From: Microvelia longipes
Taxonomy: Eukaryota > Arthropoda > Insecta > Hemiptera > Veliidae
Assembly (NCBI GenBank): GCA_018340805.1
Contig: JACMZG010001913.1
Span: 19,264,965 to 19,328,964 of the forward strand
Direction: 5' to 3'
DNA: 64,000 bases
In this document: piece after piece, positions 11,150 to 22,088 of the stretch
Layout of the letters: the number at the start of each line of letters is the position of its first letter
How positions within the stretch are numbered: position 1 is the stretch's first letter
Position numbers and translations under genes: made by a program
Notes under the pieces: generated by a model
Told to the model about the DNA's origin: nothing
What the model saw: only the letters and a program-made list of their open reading frames with translations
Databases searched by the model: none

Positions 11150-13130
11150 GGGCGCAGTCCCAATAGAATTCTTTTTTGGTTGAGAATGTAAAAAATTAAG
11201 GTTAGAGTTTAGGGGGTTGTTTATATGTTTTAGTTAATTGTAACTTAAATTGCTTATCAAAATTAGGGATTTGGGGGGCTGTTTAGTATTATGGCTCTGT
11301 TTGCATAAAATGGAGAGTCAGGGTTTCAGGGGCTATTGAATTATTATTTTCTGGCATAAATTTCTTAGATAAGGAAGGAGACTTTTTATGTCTTTATACC
11401 TCTTTTGGTCCCAAAAACACTAGATGGGCCAAAATAACTTTGGTTGAACGGCTTAAATTGAAGTTAACAGTTATTTCTATTAATAAAATAACAGCATATA
11501 AAATAATTCTTGTGTCTTTCCATAGATTACTTGTTATTTTGCCTTATCTTGTGATTAATTGTTTAATTTATCTTTCAGATGCAGGAGCATATTGCCTTTG
11601 ATAGACTGACTGGTAGACAAGCTAATCATTTAAAGAGACATCAAGAGAGTGTGTTCTGGATTCTATTATCTAGTAGGTATCATCTAGATAATATCTACCC
11701 GACCACATATTGGTCGGTCTAAACCAATAGAATTCTTTCCCTCCCTCATTTTTTATGTGTTGTCAACTGTATATAGTCTGTGTTATTTTTATAGAACAAT
11801 ATGTTCAGCCTATTTTAATAAGCTTAATATGCATTTCTGTGTGCTGCTGCGTAATGGCCAAGTCACAAAGTGAAACCACCAAGACCTCACATATTTAAAA
11901 GCATTATTGGGAACCCACCACTTAATGAATTACCAACTTAATGATCTCACAACTTTTATGCTAGACTTGGCTCTTTTGTTTTACACCCAAATGTTTTTTT
12001 GGATTTCATTCCTTTTTGTAAACTTGTTTTTGTTACAAAAATACGCCAAGAAATATTATTAAATTATTAACTAATTTCAGCATATTACGCCACTTATTTT
12101 TACTAAACAGTTCCTTTTTTATAATTAAACAATATATAAACAGCGTAAAATATTTAAGATTTAACATTTCATACATTGGTTTAAGCTAAAAGCAAAAACT
12201 AACAAAGGAAAATATCATTCAAAACGGTATCAAAGGAAAATATGTCACAACAGCCAATTTACATTTTAAAATCTACGAAGTCTTTTATGCTGTAGAAAAC
12301 ATTTGTTTTATGAATTTTAGAATTAAGAATAGGCTTTTATAATTTAGAAAAATGCAAAAAAGAGACTAAATAATGAGGTTTAGGGGGCTATTAAAACTGA
12401 TGTAATATATGGCCTAATTTGCCAAAAATTAGAGAACATGGGTTTAGAAGGCGGTTGAAATAATATTTTATGGCATAAATTTCTTAGATAAAGGATGACA
12501 TTGTTTATATTCACCTTTCTTTGGTCCCAGAAAACACTAGATAGGACAAAATAACTAGTGTTACCAAAGCAAAATACATTAAAATAGCACCATGTAAAAT
12601 AATTCTTGGATCTTTTCATAAATCACTTGTAGTTTTGCCACATCTTGTGATTAATTGTTTAATTTTTCTTTCAGATGAAAGAGCACAGTACCTTTGGAAG
12701 ACTAACTGATAGACAAGCTAATCATTTCAAAAGAAAAATGAGACCTGGATTCTAATATCTAGTAAGTATCATCTTACACTTTATTAATTTTAGAATTAAG
12801 GATGGGCTTTTATAATATTGAAATTGCAATAGAAAGAAGCTAAGAATGTAAGGGTTTAGGGGGCTGTAGAAGCTGATGTAATATTATGCCTTAAATTGCT
12901 AAAAATTAGGGAACAGGGGCTCAGGGGGCTGTTGAAGTTGAAATGTTATGATTGCATATTGGTTGAGAAAGTAAAAAATTAGGGTTAGAATTTAGGAGGT
13001 TGTTGAAGCTGTATTGTTATAATGGTTTAATGTTAAGAATCAAAAAATTAGGGATAGTGTTCAAGGGGTTGTTAATATTTTTCAGTTAATTATAACTCAA
13101 ATTCCTTATCAAAATTCATATTTTTTTGCT
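11150..13130 (+). repeat. Degenerate ~75-bp tandem repeats plus duplicated exon-like segment
   Basis: Degenerate units built on AAAAATTAGGG-TTAG-GTTTAGGGGGCTGTTGAAG occur at 11190-11340 and 12370-13090. Within this lies a larger direct duplication: 11370-11660 and 12470-12760 share TGGCATAAATTTCTTAGATAA, CCCA-AAAACACTAGAT-GG and CTTGTGATTAATTGTTTAAT, then a pyrimidine tract ending CTTTCAG, then a coding-like stretch with GACAAGCTAATCATTT. The CTTTCAG looks like a splice acceptor. The right arm has only the outer edges because a 234-N gap covers 11441-13137. Confidence 0.6.
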
Positions 13131-13149
13131 TTTATTTATTCTATTGTAA

Positions 13150-13250
13150 CTTATTTGTTAGGTTTTGCACTGCTGATGGCCTCTAGTTAAGTTGAAAGCG
13201 CTTTGCCAATAAAGTTTTGTTTTGTGGAGAGACTTCTTTTCTTTCATATT
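13150..13250 (+). repeat. CTGATGG...GAAAGCGC / GTCTCTCCACA family end (left arm)
   Basis: GCACTGCTGATGGCCTC, then AGTTGAAAGCGCTTTGCC, then AATAAAGTTTTG and TGTGGAGAGACTT. The same string of landmarks occurs inverted at 35885-35965 and in related form at 59924-60203 and 60300-60370. CTGATGA...GAAA is the strand order of a hammerhead core, but helix II cannot close here, so only descent from a hammerhead-bearing (Penelope-like) terminus is suggested. Confidence 0.5.
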
Positions 13251-13472
13251 TATGATGGACTCCATATACGCTTATTCTTCTGGTACACTCTTGTCTTGTT
13301 TTAGATTACTGAGGATGATCAAGAATTATGAGGTGGGGGTCTATCTTTGAGAATGCCATCGACATGATCCTGAAAATACTTGTTTCTTATCAGCCTGTAT
13401 TTGGAGGGGTTCGGGGAAAACTACTTTGTTTTGGAAACTCTGATAAAGGTAATTATTTGTTTGTAGTAGTAA

Positions 13473-14133
13473 TATTAAAGTGATGTAAAAATGTATACAG
13501 TAGGGGTGGGGTGGGAGACACGTGTTCCAACTCACCCAGGAAAAGCTGTTTTAGACAGACATTTTTTCTAGTTCGCCTTTAGTCCACTGCAGGGGGTCAG
13601 TTCACCTTGTACCACATATATAAAAATATTATTTCTAAATTTCCAAGGTTTAAATTATTGAAAGGACTTTTCAGAATGTTAAAATTTGTATTAATTTATT
13701 TAGATGTAAAATTTTAATAAAATGAAATATACATATTTTTTGTGTTATTTTTAATTATACTGGATATCATGAGCATGATGTGCTGAAATCTGAATTTAAT
13801 TTGCTCATTGTGTTTTTTTGTATGTCCTTTTAATGAAAAAAATTCAAAATGTATCCTATTTTCTAAACAAATAATCTTATAAACAACTAAAAAAAAATGT
13901 TCATAAGTAAGTAGAAAATTGTCTTGTTTACATTCTTTATAAACATAAATAGACATTTCCGTTTAAAACTGATAACAATATTGATAAAGGCAGAACAAGG
14001 TGAAAACTAGTGCTCAGAGCCGTAGTTCATCCCCAGTTTTAGGACTAACTCCAACCAGAGAGCTGGAACACTGTGTTCCCCATCCCTAACCCTACTCTAT
14101 ATATTTTTCCATTACTTTAAGTAATATTATAAA
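13473..14133. mobile_element. TIR element with ~70-bp imperfect inverted ends (left arm)
   Basis: Left end AATATTAAAGTGATG...ACAGTAGGGGTGGG...CACGTGTTCCAACTC is the imperfect inverse of the right end GAGCTGGAACACTGTGTTCC...CTACTCTATATA...TTAAGTAATATT. Mirror copy at 34996-35655. The AT-rich interior holds an 80-codon minus-strand ORF (13714-13956; 78 codons at 35175-35411 in the mirror), Lys/Ile/Phe-rich with no domain, so I treat it as non-coding. Confidence 0.65.
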
Positions 14134-14299
14134 GAGAAGGAGCTTAGTCCTAATGCACTAGCCAATGGCAGTATTAGAGCCCAATCCTGGGAGGGGTAAC
14201 CTTTTAAAAAATGTATTGGATCAAGGGGGGGGGGGATAGTACCAAGCTAAGCTGCTTGGGTAGCTGCTTTGGTTAAGTCTCGCGAAACGGATTTGTGTC

Positions 14300-14351
14300 G
14301 TGGTCCGAGGTTCGAATTCGGAACGTGTTCCGAATTCGACATGCGGACCAC
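14300..14351. other. Very stable 52-bp hairpin
   Basis: Two stacked perfect stems: GTGGTCCG (14300-14307) pairs with CGGACCAC (14344-14351), and TTCGAATTCGGAAC (14311-14324) pairs with GTTCCGAATTCGA (14327-14339) around a 2-base loop. GGTTCGAATTC also resembles a pol III B box, with a weak A-box-like TGGTTAAG at 14271. No mature tRNA fold is possible, so this could be a tRNA-derived SINE head or a transposon subterminal hairpin. Confidence 0.55.
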
Positions 14352-14943
14352 CGCGCCAGAATTTTTTAATGAATGGACAGTTGTACTATTCACCTAACAT
14401 ACTTCACCCATAGAGATATATACTAGAGGGGCATAGCCTATCTAAATAATCTCTTTGGGGGCTCTATGTAATCTCACTGAAACCTCCTTTAAGATTGAGT
14501 TAAGGATATAATTAATAAATTTATTTCTTTTTCACACACATTGTTTGTGTTTTGGTTTGCATTTTTTAACGCTCTAATATATAAGTGTTTGTACTTTTGT
14601 CCTGATTATTTGATTATATTTACGAGCGAAGGTGGTCAGGTTACTTCTTTGATGTTTTGGAATTAAAACTATAAGACCCCTCTAGTGATAATATCTCTAT
14701 GCTCCTCCCTTTTTAGCCAGAGCAAATATGGCTGACTCAAGGAATCACTTGATCCTCATTATCCTTTTCTATAGTAGTTTTCCTCTCTAATTAACTGAGA
14801 CAGGGATAGTATTAACCAAGTCAAAGAAGCCTTTTATCAAAACCTATTTACTAATAGTTTTGATAGACATATTCATTTAAAGCCATATCCATATACACAA
14901 ATCAAGTCTACACTTAGTGTGAGTTAAATTATAATTATTTCAT

Positions 14944-15045
14944 CATTCAATATTTTCTTGTTAGGGACACTAAAGAGACATCGTCTCTTCAGTGTTCCTA
15001 ACAAGAAAATATTGAACTATTATGGAGACCAATAATCACAAAAAT
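14944..15045. mobile_element. Small fold-back element, CACTGAAGAGAC family
   Basis: AATATTTTCTTGTTAGG-ACACTAAAGAGAC (14947-14977) is mirrored after a 3-base loop by GTCTCTTCAGTGTTCCTAACAAGAAAATATT (14981-15012). It continues TATTATGGAGACCAATAATCA, which also terminates the larger fold-back at 53531-54261, so the two belong to one family. Confidence 0.65.
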
Positions 15046-15774
15046 AATTTCATAATTAATTATAATTATGAAATTACAATCCTTGGTAAGAATGCAAGCA
15101 AACCATATAAGATTGGTTGACTCTTGAGTTTTCCTGCCAATAAATACTTACCATACTGGAGACCCCTGGCAACAATAGCTATGTGCAGATTAGAGCTGTA
15201 TTTTAATATTGCAATGAAAAAAAGTAACCTTGTAATCAAAAATGATCAATCATTCATGTAAATGAACTAATGGTGATAATTAGATGAAACTAAATATCAT
15301 TTTGATACTACCGAGTTTTGCAAAACATGAATAGTTGACACAATATAATTGTGCGAGAGACACCAAGGAAATGTAACAAGCAAAATGCAATGCTACATCT
15401 GGGAACTGTTCCATCATTCAACATTCTCATACTTGATGGCTCGAATAATGTCATGTCCCACTCTGTTTCGTTACGTCTAACTCATCAGGCGCCGACAGAG
15501 CCTGAACTCACTCTGACCTTCAATTAATTTCGAAGAATACAATGTGAAGTACTTACAGAGACGAGCGGTGCTCTCTTACCGCCATCATGCATGGCAAGCA
15601 AAACATATATCATTTTGATACTACCGAGTTTTGCAAAACATGATAGTTGACACAATATAATTGTGCGAGAGACACCAAGGAAATGTAACAAGCAAAATGC
15701 AATGCTACATCTGGGAACTGTTCCATCATTCAACATTCGTCATACTTGATGGCTCGACATAATGTCATGTCCCA

Positions 15775-15815
15775 CTCTGTTTCGTTACGTCTAACTCATC
15801 AGGGCGCCGACAGAG
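15775..15815 (-). ncRNA. Hammerhead ribozyme, intact minus-strand copy
   Basis: Reverse complement is identical over all 41 positions to 18054-18094. Its presence in the inverted block means transcription from either side would yield active ribozymes, and read-through could also produce a long double-stranded RNA. Confidence 0.88.
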
Positions 15816-18053
15816 CCTGAACTCACTCTGACCTTCAATTAATTCCGAAGAATACAATGTGAAGTACTTACCAGAGACGAGCGGTGCTCTCTTACCGCCA
15901 TCATGCATGGCAAGCAAAACATATATCATTTTGATACTACCGAGTTTTGCAAAACATGAATAGTTGACACAATATAATTGTGCGAGAGACACAGGAAATG
16001 TAACAAGCAAAATGCAATGCTACATCTGGGAACTGTTCCATCATTCAACATTCGTCATACTTGATGGCTCGACATAATGTCATGTCCCACTCTGTTTCGT
16101 TACGTCAACTCATCAGGCGCCGACAGAGCTCGAACTCACTCTGACCTTCAATCAATTCCGAAGAATATAATGTGAAGTACTTACCAGAGACGAGCGGTGC
16201 TCTCTTACCGCATCATGCATGGCAAGCAAAACATATATCATTTTGATACTACCGAGTTTGCAAAACATGAATAGTTGACACAATATAATGTGCGAGAGAC
16301 ACCAAGGAAATGTAACAAGCAAATGCAATGCTACATCTGGGAACTGTTCCATCATTCAAACATTCGTCATACTTGATGGCTCGACATAATGTCATGTCCC
16401 ACTCTGTTTCGTTACGTCTAAACCTCTCAGGGCGCGACAGAGCCTGAACTCACTCTGACCTTCAATAATTCGAAGAATACAATGTGAAGTACTTACCAGA
16501 GACGAGCGGTGCTCTCTTACCGCCATCATGCATGGCAAGCAAAACATATATCATTTTGATACTACCGAGTTTTGCAAAACATGAATAGTTGACACAATAT
16601 AATTGTGCGAGAGACACCAAGGAAATGTAACAAGCAAAATGCAATGCTACATCTGGGAAACTGTTCCATCATTCGACATTCTCATACTTGATGGCTCGAC
16701 ATTATGTTATGTCCCACTCTGTTTCGTTACGTCTAACTCATCAGGGCCGACAGAGCCTGAACTCACTCTGACCTTCAATTAATTCCGAAGAATACAATGT
16801 GAAGTATTTACTAAAGATGAGCGGTTGCTCTCTTACCGCCATCATGCATGCAAGCAAAACATATATCATTTGATACTACCGAGTTTTGCAAAAACATGAA
16901 TAGTTGACACAATATAATGCGAGAGTGGTGTGTGTGAGTGCGACCTTGGTGTCTCTCGCACAATTATATTGTGTCAACTATTCATGTTTTGCAAAACTCG
17001 GTAGTATCAAAATGATATATGTTTTGCTTGCCATGCATGATGGCGGTAAGAGAGCACCCTCGTCTCTGATAAGTACTTCACATTGTATTCTTCGGAATTA
17101 ATTGAAGGTCAGAGTGAGTTCAGGCTCTGTCGCCCTGATGAGTTAGACGTAACGAAACAGAGTGGGACATGACATTATGTCGGCCATCAAGTATGACGAA
17201 TGTTGAATGATGGAACAGTTCCCAGATGTAGCATTGCATTTTGCTTGTTACATTTCCTTGGTGTCTCTCGCACAATTATATTGTGTCAACTATTCATGTT
17301 TTGCAAAACTCGGTAGTATCAAAATGATATATGTTTTGCTTGCCATGCATGATGGCGTAAGAGAGCACCGCTCGTCTCTGGTAAGTACTTCACATTGTAT
17401 TCTTCGGAATTAATTGAAGGTCAGAGTGAGTTCAGGCTCTGTCGGCGCCTGATGAGTTAGACGTAACGAAACAGTGGACATGACATTATGTCGAGCCATC
17501 AAGTATGACGAATGTTGAATGATGGAACGTTCCCAGATGTAGCATTGCATTTTGCTTGTACATTTCCTTGGTGTCTCTCGCACAATTATATTGTGTCAAC
17601 TATTCATGTTTTGCAAAACTCGTAGTATCAAAATGATATATGTTTTGCTTGCCATGCATGATGGCGGTAAGAGAGCACCGCTCGTCTCTGGTAAGTATTC
17701 ACATATTCTTCGGAATTAATTGAAGGTCAGAGTGAGTTCAGGCTCTGTCCGCCCTGATGAGTTAGACGTAACGAAACAGAGTGGGACATGACATTATGTC
17801 GAGCCATCAAGTATGACGAATGTTGAATGATGGAACAGTTCCCAGATGTAGCATTGCATTTTGCTTGTTACATTTCCTTGGTGTCTCTCGCACAATTATA
17901 TTGTGTCAACTATTCATGTTTTGCAAAACTCGGTAGTATAAAATATATATGTTTTGCTTGCCATGCATGATGCGGTAAGAGAGCACGCTCGTCTCTGGTA
18001 AGTACTTCACATTGTATTCTTCGGAATTAATTGAAGGTCAGAGTGAGTTCAGG

Positions 18054-18094
18054 CTCTGTCGGCGCCCTGATGAGTTAGACGTAACGAAACAGAG
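18054..18094 (+). ncRNA. Hammerhead ribozyme, minimal dimer-type, intact copy
   Basis: Helix III strand CTCTG (18054-18058), then TC with cleavage predicted after C18060, then helix I GGCGCC (18061-18066), core CTGATGA (18067-18073), helix II GTTA-GACG-TAAC (18074-18085), core GAAA (18086-18089), helix III strand CAGAG (18090-18094). All invariant core residues are present. Helix I has no loop and is self-complementary, so it cannot close within one molecule; two RNAs can pair GGCGCC with GGCGCC, as in dimeric hammerheads of satellites and Penelope-like elements. Predicted product: a monomer of about 310 nt. Confidence 0.88.
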
Positions 18095-18370
18095 TGGGAC
18101 ATGACATTATGTCGAGCCATCAAGTATGACGAATGTTGAATGATGGAACAGTTCCCAGATGTAGCATTGCATTTTGCTTGTTACATTTCCTTGGTGTCTC
18201 TCGCACAATTATATTGTGTCAACTATTCATGTTTTGCAAAACTCGGTAGTATCAAAATGATATATGTTTTGCTTGCCATGCATGATGGCGGTAAGAGAGC
18301 ACCGCTCGTCTCTGGTAAGTACTTCACATTGTATTCTTCGGAATTAATTGAAGGTCAGAGTGAGTTCAGG

Positions 18371-18411
18371 CTCTGTCGGCGCCCTGATGAGTTAGACGTA
18401 ACGAAACAGAG
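18371..18411 (+). ncRNA. Hammerhead ribozyme, second intact plus-strand copy
   Basis: Same 41 positions as 18054-18094 with no change: CTCTG, TC, GGCGCC, CTGATGA, GTTA-GACG-TAAC, GAAA, CAGAG. The interval to the previous copy is 317 bp by core position. Confidence 0.88.
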
Positions 18412-18803
18412 TGGACATGACATTGTCGAGCCATCAAGTATGACGAATGTTGAATGATGGAACAGTTCCCAGATGTAGCATTGCATTTTGCTTGTTACAT
18501 TTCCTTGGTGTCTCTCGCACAATTATATTGTGGAAACTAAAGATTAAAATTATGCTAATAGGCATATTTGATACTCTTATGCCCGGTTTCTCGCACATTT
18601 TTTAATGAAGCATTAGTAAATAAGAGATTAAACTAATGACAAGTTAAATTTTTATCACTGGCTTTTTAAAACAATATTTAATCTTCAACTAAACCAATTT
18701 AATCTCCCATTAAGTTCAATTTTAATGGTCCATTTCTTTGTTTTTCCAAATTGTCATGTGTGTGGTTCAAAATGACACTTGTAAACATCAGAATAAATTG
18801 GAC

Positions 18804-19564
18804 CAGGGGGGGTTAACTTAAATGAGGAAAAGTTTGGACTCGATTATCGCAAGCTACTAAAAATAACGCTGCGGCGGACCGGTGCGGACAACTTATGAAC
18901 TAACCCCAATAGCTTTCCAAAAATGACTGATTATATTTTTATATTTAAATTTATGAATACTATGACAATTCTTGGTTATGACAGCTACATTTATTATTAT
19001 TATAAAATTGATTGTTTTCTGTATGTATTCGCCGTTGCATGTTCTGTATTTCCAAAATTCAGAAACTAAAAGTAAAAAGAAACCTGTTTAAAACTTCCAG
19101 AGAACGCTACTGATGGCAGATAAGTGTAAATTTCATTTAATTAATTTATTGTTTAGTCGATTTTATCAGGTAATCACATTTAACCACATGTGCACATCTT
19201 GCCGATGTAATTAAAATACAGGCTGCATTTAAATGCCAAAATCTATCTTTTAGCACGTGTAAAAACTTTAGCCACTATTTCATTATTACCTGATTGAATC
19301 AATTAAATTAATAAATTACTTAAATGAAAAACTTAAAAATAATCACAAGTGTTCTGTGTAAGATTAAAGTGGTAGGGTTAGTTAGAAGTATAACTATACA
19401 AAGTATAAAAATTAAATTTCAAACTGACTGTGGGCATAAAGCGGGAAATTAAGACACGCCCACTCCATGAAAGGTAGGTCCGCTGCAGCGCTAGCGTCGA
19501 CCGAAATCCAAATTTTCCCACCATTGAGTCGACAGTCTTACTGTTTAAGTATCTATAGTCTCTG
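18804..19564 (-). mobile_element. hAT-like MITE, family A, private to left arm
   Basis: Third copy of the same 750-760-bp family, in the opposite orientation to the one at 10143. It starts CAGGGGGGGTTAACTT and ends CTATAGTCTCTG, with an 8-bp duplication AATTGGAC at 18796-18803 and 19565-19572. The right arm at 31086-31093 has a single GTCCAATT and no element, giving a clean filled/empty pair. Confidence 0.92.
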
Positions 19565-20599
19565 AATTGGACATTTTCATGAATAGTTGAATAATACATA
19601 ATATTCAAAAAGTAAATAATACTATTTGACAGATGTGTCAACATTGTTTTTATGCTAATCTGTCATTAAATTAGTTAAAGATTAAATTAATGGAAGATTA
19701 ATTTTTGTCCCAGTTTCTCAAAACATTTTGAGAAATCCATTACATAATGACTAATTTAGTCCCCCATTAACAATTTAATGAGAGAAATAATTGGGTGTTT
19801 TAGTTCTTTTTCTCTTTACTAGAAAGCGCTAGATTGATTATAAATACTATGAAAATAGCAAGCGCATAACATGTAGTACGATGCTTTTTTGTCACATAAC
19901 ATCATAATTTTAACTGTTACAAATATAAAACCAGGGGATAATTTTATTTATTAGAACTATTCATGTTTTTAATTAATAAAAGTTTTTTTTACTTTACGTT
20001 AAGTCATTTCTTGACATAAAGTTTTATATGTCAAACGATAAAATTGTTTCTTGTACTGAAAAATGTCTTTACCACTTTTTTGTCTTACAAAGTGGTATTC
20101 ACATATTAAGTATTTGATTTTAGGGAATTCCCAAAGTTTTTATTGTTGGATATAACGTAATAAATGTTTCATAAACAATAGGATTATATTATATTGTAAT
20201 CAGTGATTCTGCCCTTTCATAAAAAACAACCTTCCCCTCCATAACCCTTATCTCATAAGCTCATTTTTACTTTGGTTATTTCCTTGGCCTACCTCATTTT
20301 GGAATAGTTCAAGTCACAATAAAAACGTATTTCATGAATGTTTTTCATGTTCTAAATGAATGTTAAACTTGATTTTTAGTTTTGATAACTAATAATTTAA
20401 TGGCCCGAACTCCTCCCATTAAATTGTACAATACGTAATTAACAATTAGTTTGTAATGATTCTTCGAGAAACCCAAAAGTTAATGAACCATTCATTTTAT
20501 CAATGACAGTCGGGAAATTTGATTATAGAAACTCAAATTTAATATGGCATTAAATTGATACTACCATATGTAAACAAATAAAATGAACTGACAATTTAA

Positions 20600-20720
20600 T
20601 TTGACATTAAAACAATAACAAATGGATGTACGAAAAACCCATTTTATTTTTAATCATTCTTAAGAATGATTCTTATAATTTAAGAATTTTTCATTAGTTT
20701 AATGGAAGATTATCCCCACT
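20600..20720. repeat. Nested palindromes in TTAAT/CCCGGTTTCTC-rich tract
   Basis: A perfect 20-bp palindrome AATCATTCTTAAGAATGATT lies near 20652, mirrored near 30000. Between 18580 and 20720 (and 29810-31310) the phrase CCCGGTTTCTC or CCCAGTTTCTC recurs, followed by AATTTAATCTCC-CATTAA-type steps, suggesting several decayed copies of one short element. The right arm has about 190 bp (29740-29925) absent here. Confidence 0.45.
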
Positions 20721-21469
20721 CCACTTAATACAGTTTTAGTTACACTCTAATATAAAATACCTCTATTATTTATAACATGCATAATGCATTACACAAACAT
20801 AAAATAATTTGTTTGCTGTTTAAATTCTATACTCTATGGTTGCAACCCATTTGTTCATGTTTCATCATTCCTAGGTTTTTCATAATCATTAAAAAGTTTT
20901 TAAAATTCATCATAATTTGTAAGATTTTTTTAATTTATCATAATTTCCAAGATTCTTCATCACTGCCATATAAAAGGAGTAAGCTTAAAGAATAATTTTC
21001 AATGAGAAACACTGAAAAATAATTTCCCCTTTACCTTGAAGTGAATGATATGAAATTTTATAAAACGCTTTAAACTGCATGGTTTCCTCTTTTATTAAAA
21101 TACTTAATAAACCCATTGGCCATTCCTCTTAGTTAATCATTATAGCTCCTTTGGATAATGGCTCTGTCTTCTCTCTTATTGTGAAAATATGTATTGTCTT
21201 GGGGTATTTTCAATTATGTATTACGATCATTCTTTATTTGCTTTCAGGTTGTTCTTTATGCTATCACGAGTAAATCACTGGAGTGAGGCCATCCTGATAT
21301 TACTTACCATTTAAGTGCAATTAGTATTTGTTAACATAAGAATAATTTGTTAGAGTAAAGTACTGGTAACTAAAATTCCATGGATGCAAATGAATATAAA
21401 TTAAAAATGTTCATGTCTTTCCCATTTAAAAGAAATTATTTGTTTAAATCGGTGTCCGGTAAAAAATAA

Positions 21470-22088
21470 AAAAAGTACACGGGGACAAATTATTCAGAAT
21501 AAGTACAGCATAAATTTGTTATGCTAACAATTTACCTGGTGGTACCTTGCAACTTTTCCTTATAACATTGGATTCGCGATGCTTATCCTCCATACTTCGC
21601 TCGTTCTTGAATTACAGAATTCGTCAAATTTATGCTGCAACATTTATGCTTATCCTCAGTTGTTTCATTCTCAGCGGTCACACATACAGCACTGACCACT
21701 CTCGATGCTGCTTAACTTTAATGATTGAACATAAATCATGGATGTACTTAATGTATTTAAACAAAAGTTGGTGTACTTATTTATTATACAAAGGTATAAA
21801 CTTGCACTAAATTTCTATTTTTTACTCAGTTAGCTCATTGTCCATTTTTTAAAGGACTTGCACAAGTCATTCGATAAAAATTAAACTAATTCTGATAATG
21901 AGTTGAAACTTTGCACGTATGTTACTTTTTATACATGCGTGCCAAATGTCAATAGGATCGCATCAAAATCCAAAAAAAGTTCCAAGGTACCCTGTACACG
22001 ATTTTTATATTTAATCTATCAAGAAAATTGTTAGCATAAGAAAAGTATGCTGTACTTATTCTGAATAATTTGTCCCTGAGTACTTTTT
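21470..22088. mobile_element. TIR element with 43-bp inverted ends (left arm)
   Basis: AAAAAGTACACGGGGAC...ATTCAGAATAAGTACAGCATA (21470-21512) is the near-perfect inverse of 22046-22088. Mirror copy 28309-28999 is slightly larger because of local duplications (for example GTACATCCATGAT twice near 28670 and 28718). The 87-codon ORF at 21547-21810 has no domain. Non-autonomous. Confidence 0.8.

Larger units (their letters stand above)
14252..15095 (+). other. Left-arm-private block
   Basis: Mirror similarity breaks at about 14251 (ATAGTACCAAGC) and resumes near 15097. The block contains the strong hairpin at 14300-14351 and a small fold-back at 14944-15017; no coding sequence was recognised. 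Confidence 0.6.
15298..18532. repeat. Hammerhead-ribozyme satellite array, two head-to-head tandem blocks
   Basis: About five minus-oriented units (15298-16930) face about five plus-oriented units (16945-18532); the junction is TGGTGTGTGTGAGTGCGAC near 16925. Spacing of the landmark GTGTCTCTCGCACAATTATA in the plus block is 309-311 bp (16952, 17262, 17571, 17881, 18192, 18501). Each unit includes a hammerhead ribozyme; ten positions are visible: minus 15461-15500, 15775-15815, 16090-16128, 16403-16441, 16717-16755; plus 17125-17162, 17437-17474, 17743-17781, 18054-18094, 18371-18411. The array is flanked by GAAACTAAATAT (15286-15297) and GAAACTAAAGAT (18533-18544), a 12-bp duplication with one mismatch; the right arm has a single GAAACTAAATAT at 31478-31489. 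Repeated ORFs of 60-105 codons are the unit read in frame; they carry no domain and are disrupted by indels in most copies, so I do not call genes. Confidence 0.9.

Noticed and set aside
13170..13195. Active hammerhead ribozyme at CTGCTGATGG...GAAAGC
   Set aside because: Helix II cannot close and the left-arm copy has a changed core; treated only as a possible relic.
13714..13956. Conserved 80-codon ORF shared by both arms
   Set aside because: Lies in the AT-rich interior of a TIR element, has no domain, and arm similarity alone explains its conservation.
14255..14355. tRNA gene
   Set aside because: The B-box-like sequence is inside a perfect hairpin and no cloverleaf with acceptor and anticodon stems can be drawn.
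15524..18457. Family of 60-105-codon ORFs with shared peptide
   Set aside because: They are the hammerhead repeat unit read in one frame; frames are broken by indels in many units and there is no domain.
15298..18532. CRISPR-like array
   Set aside because: Whole units repeat with no unique spacers, the setting is eukaryotic, and blocks are inverted; it is a satellite.
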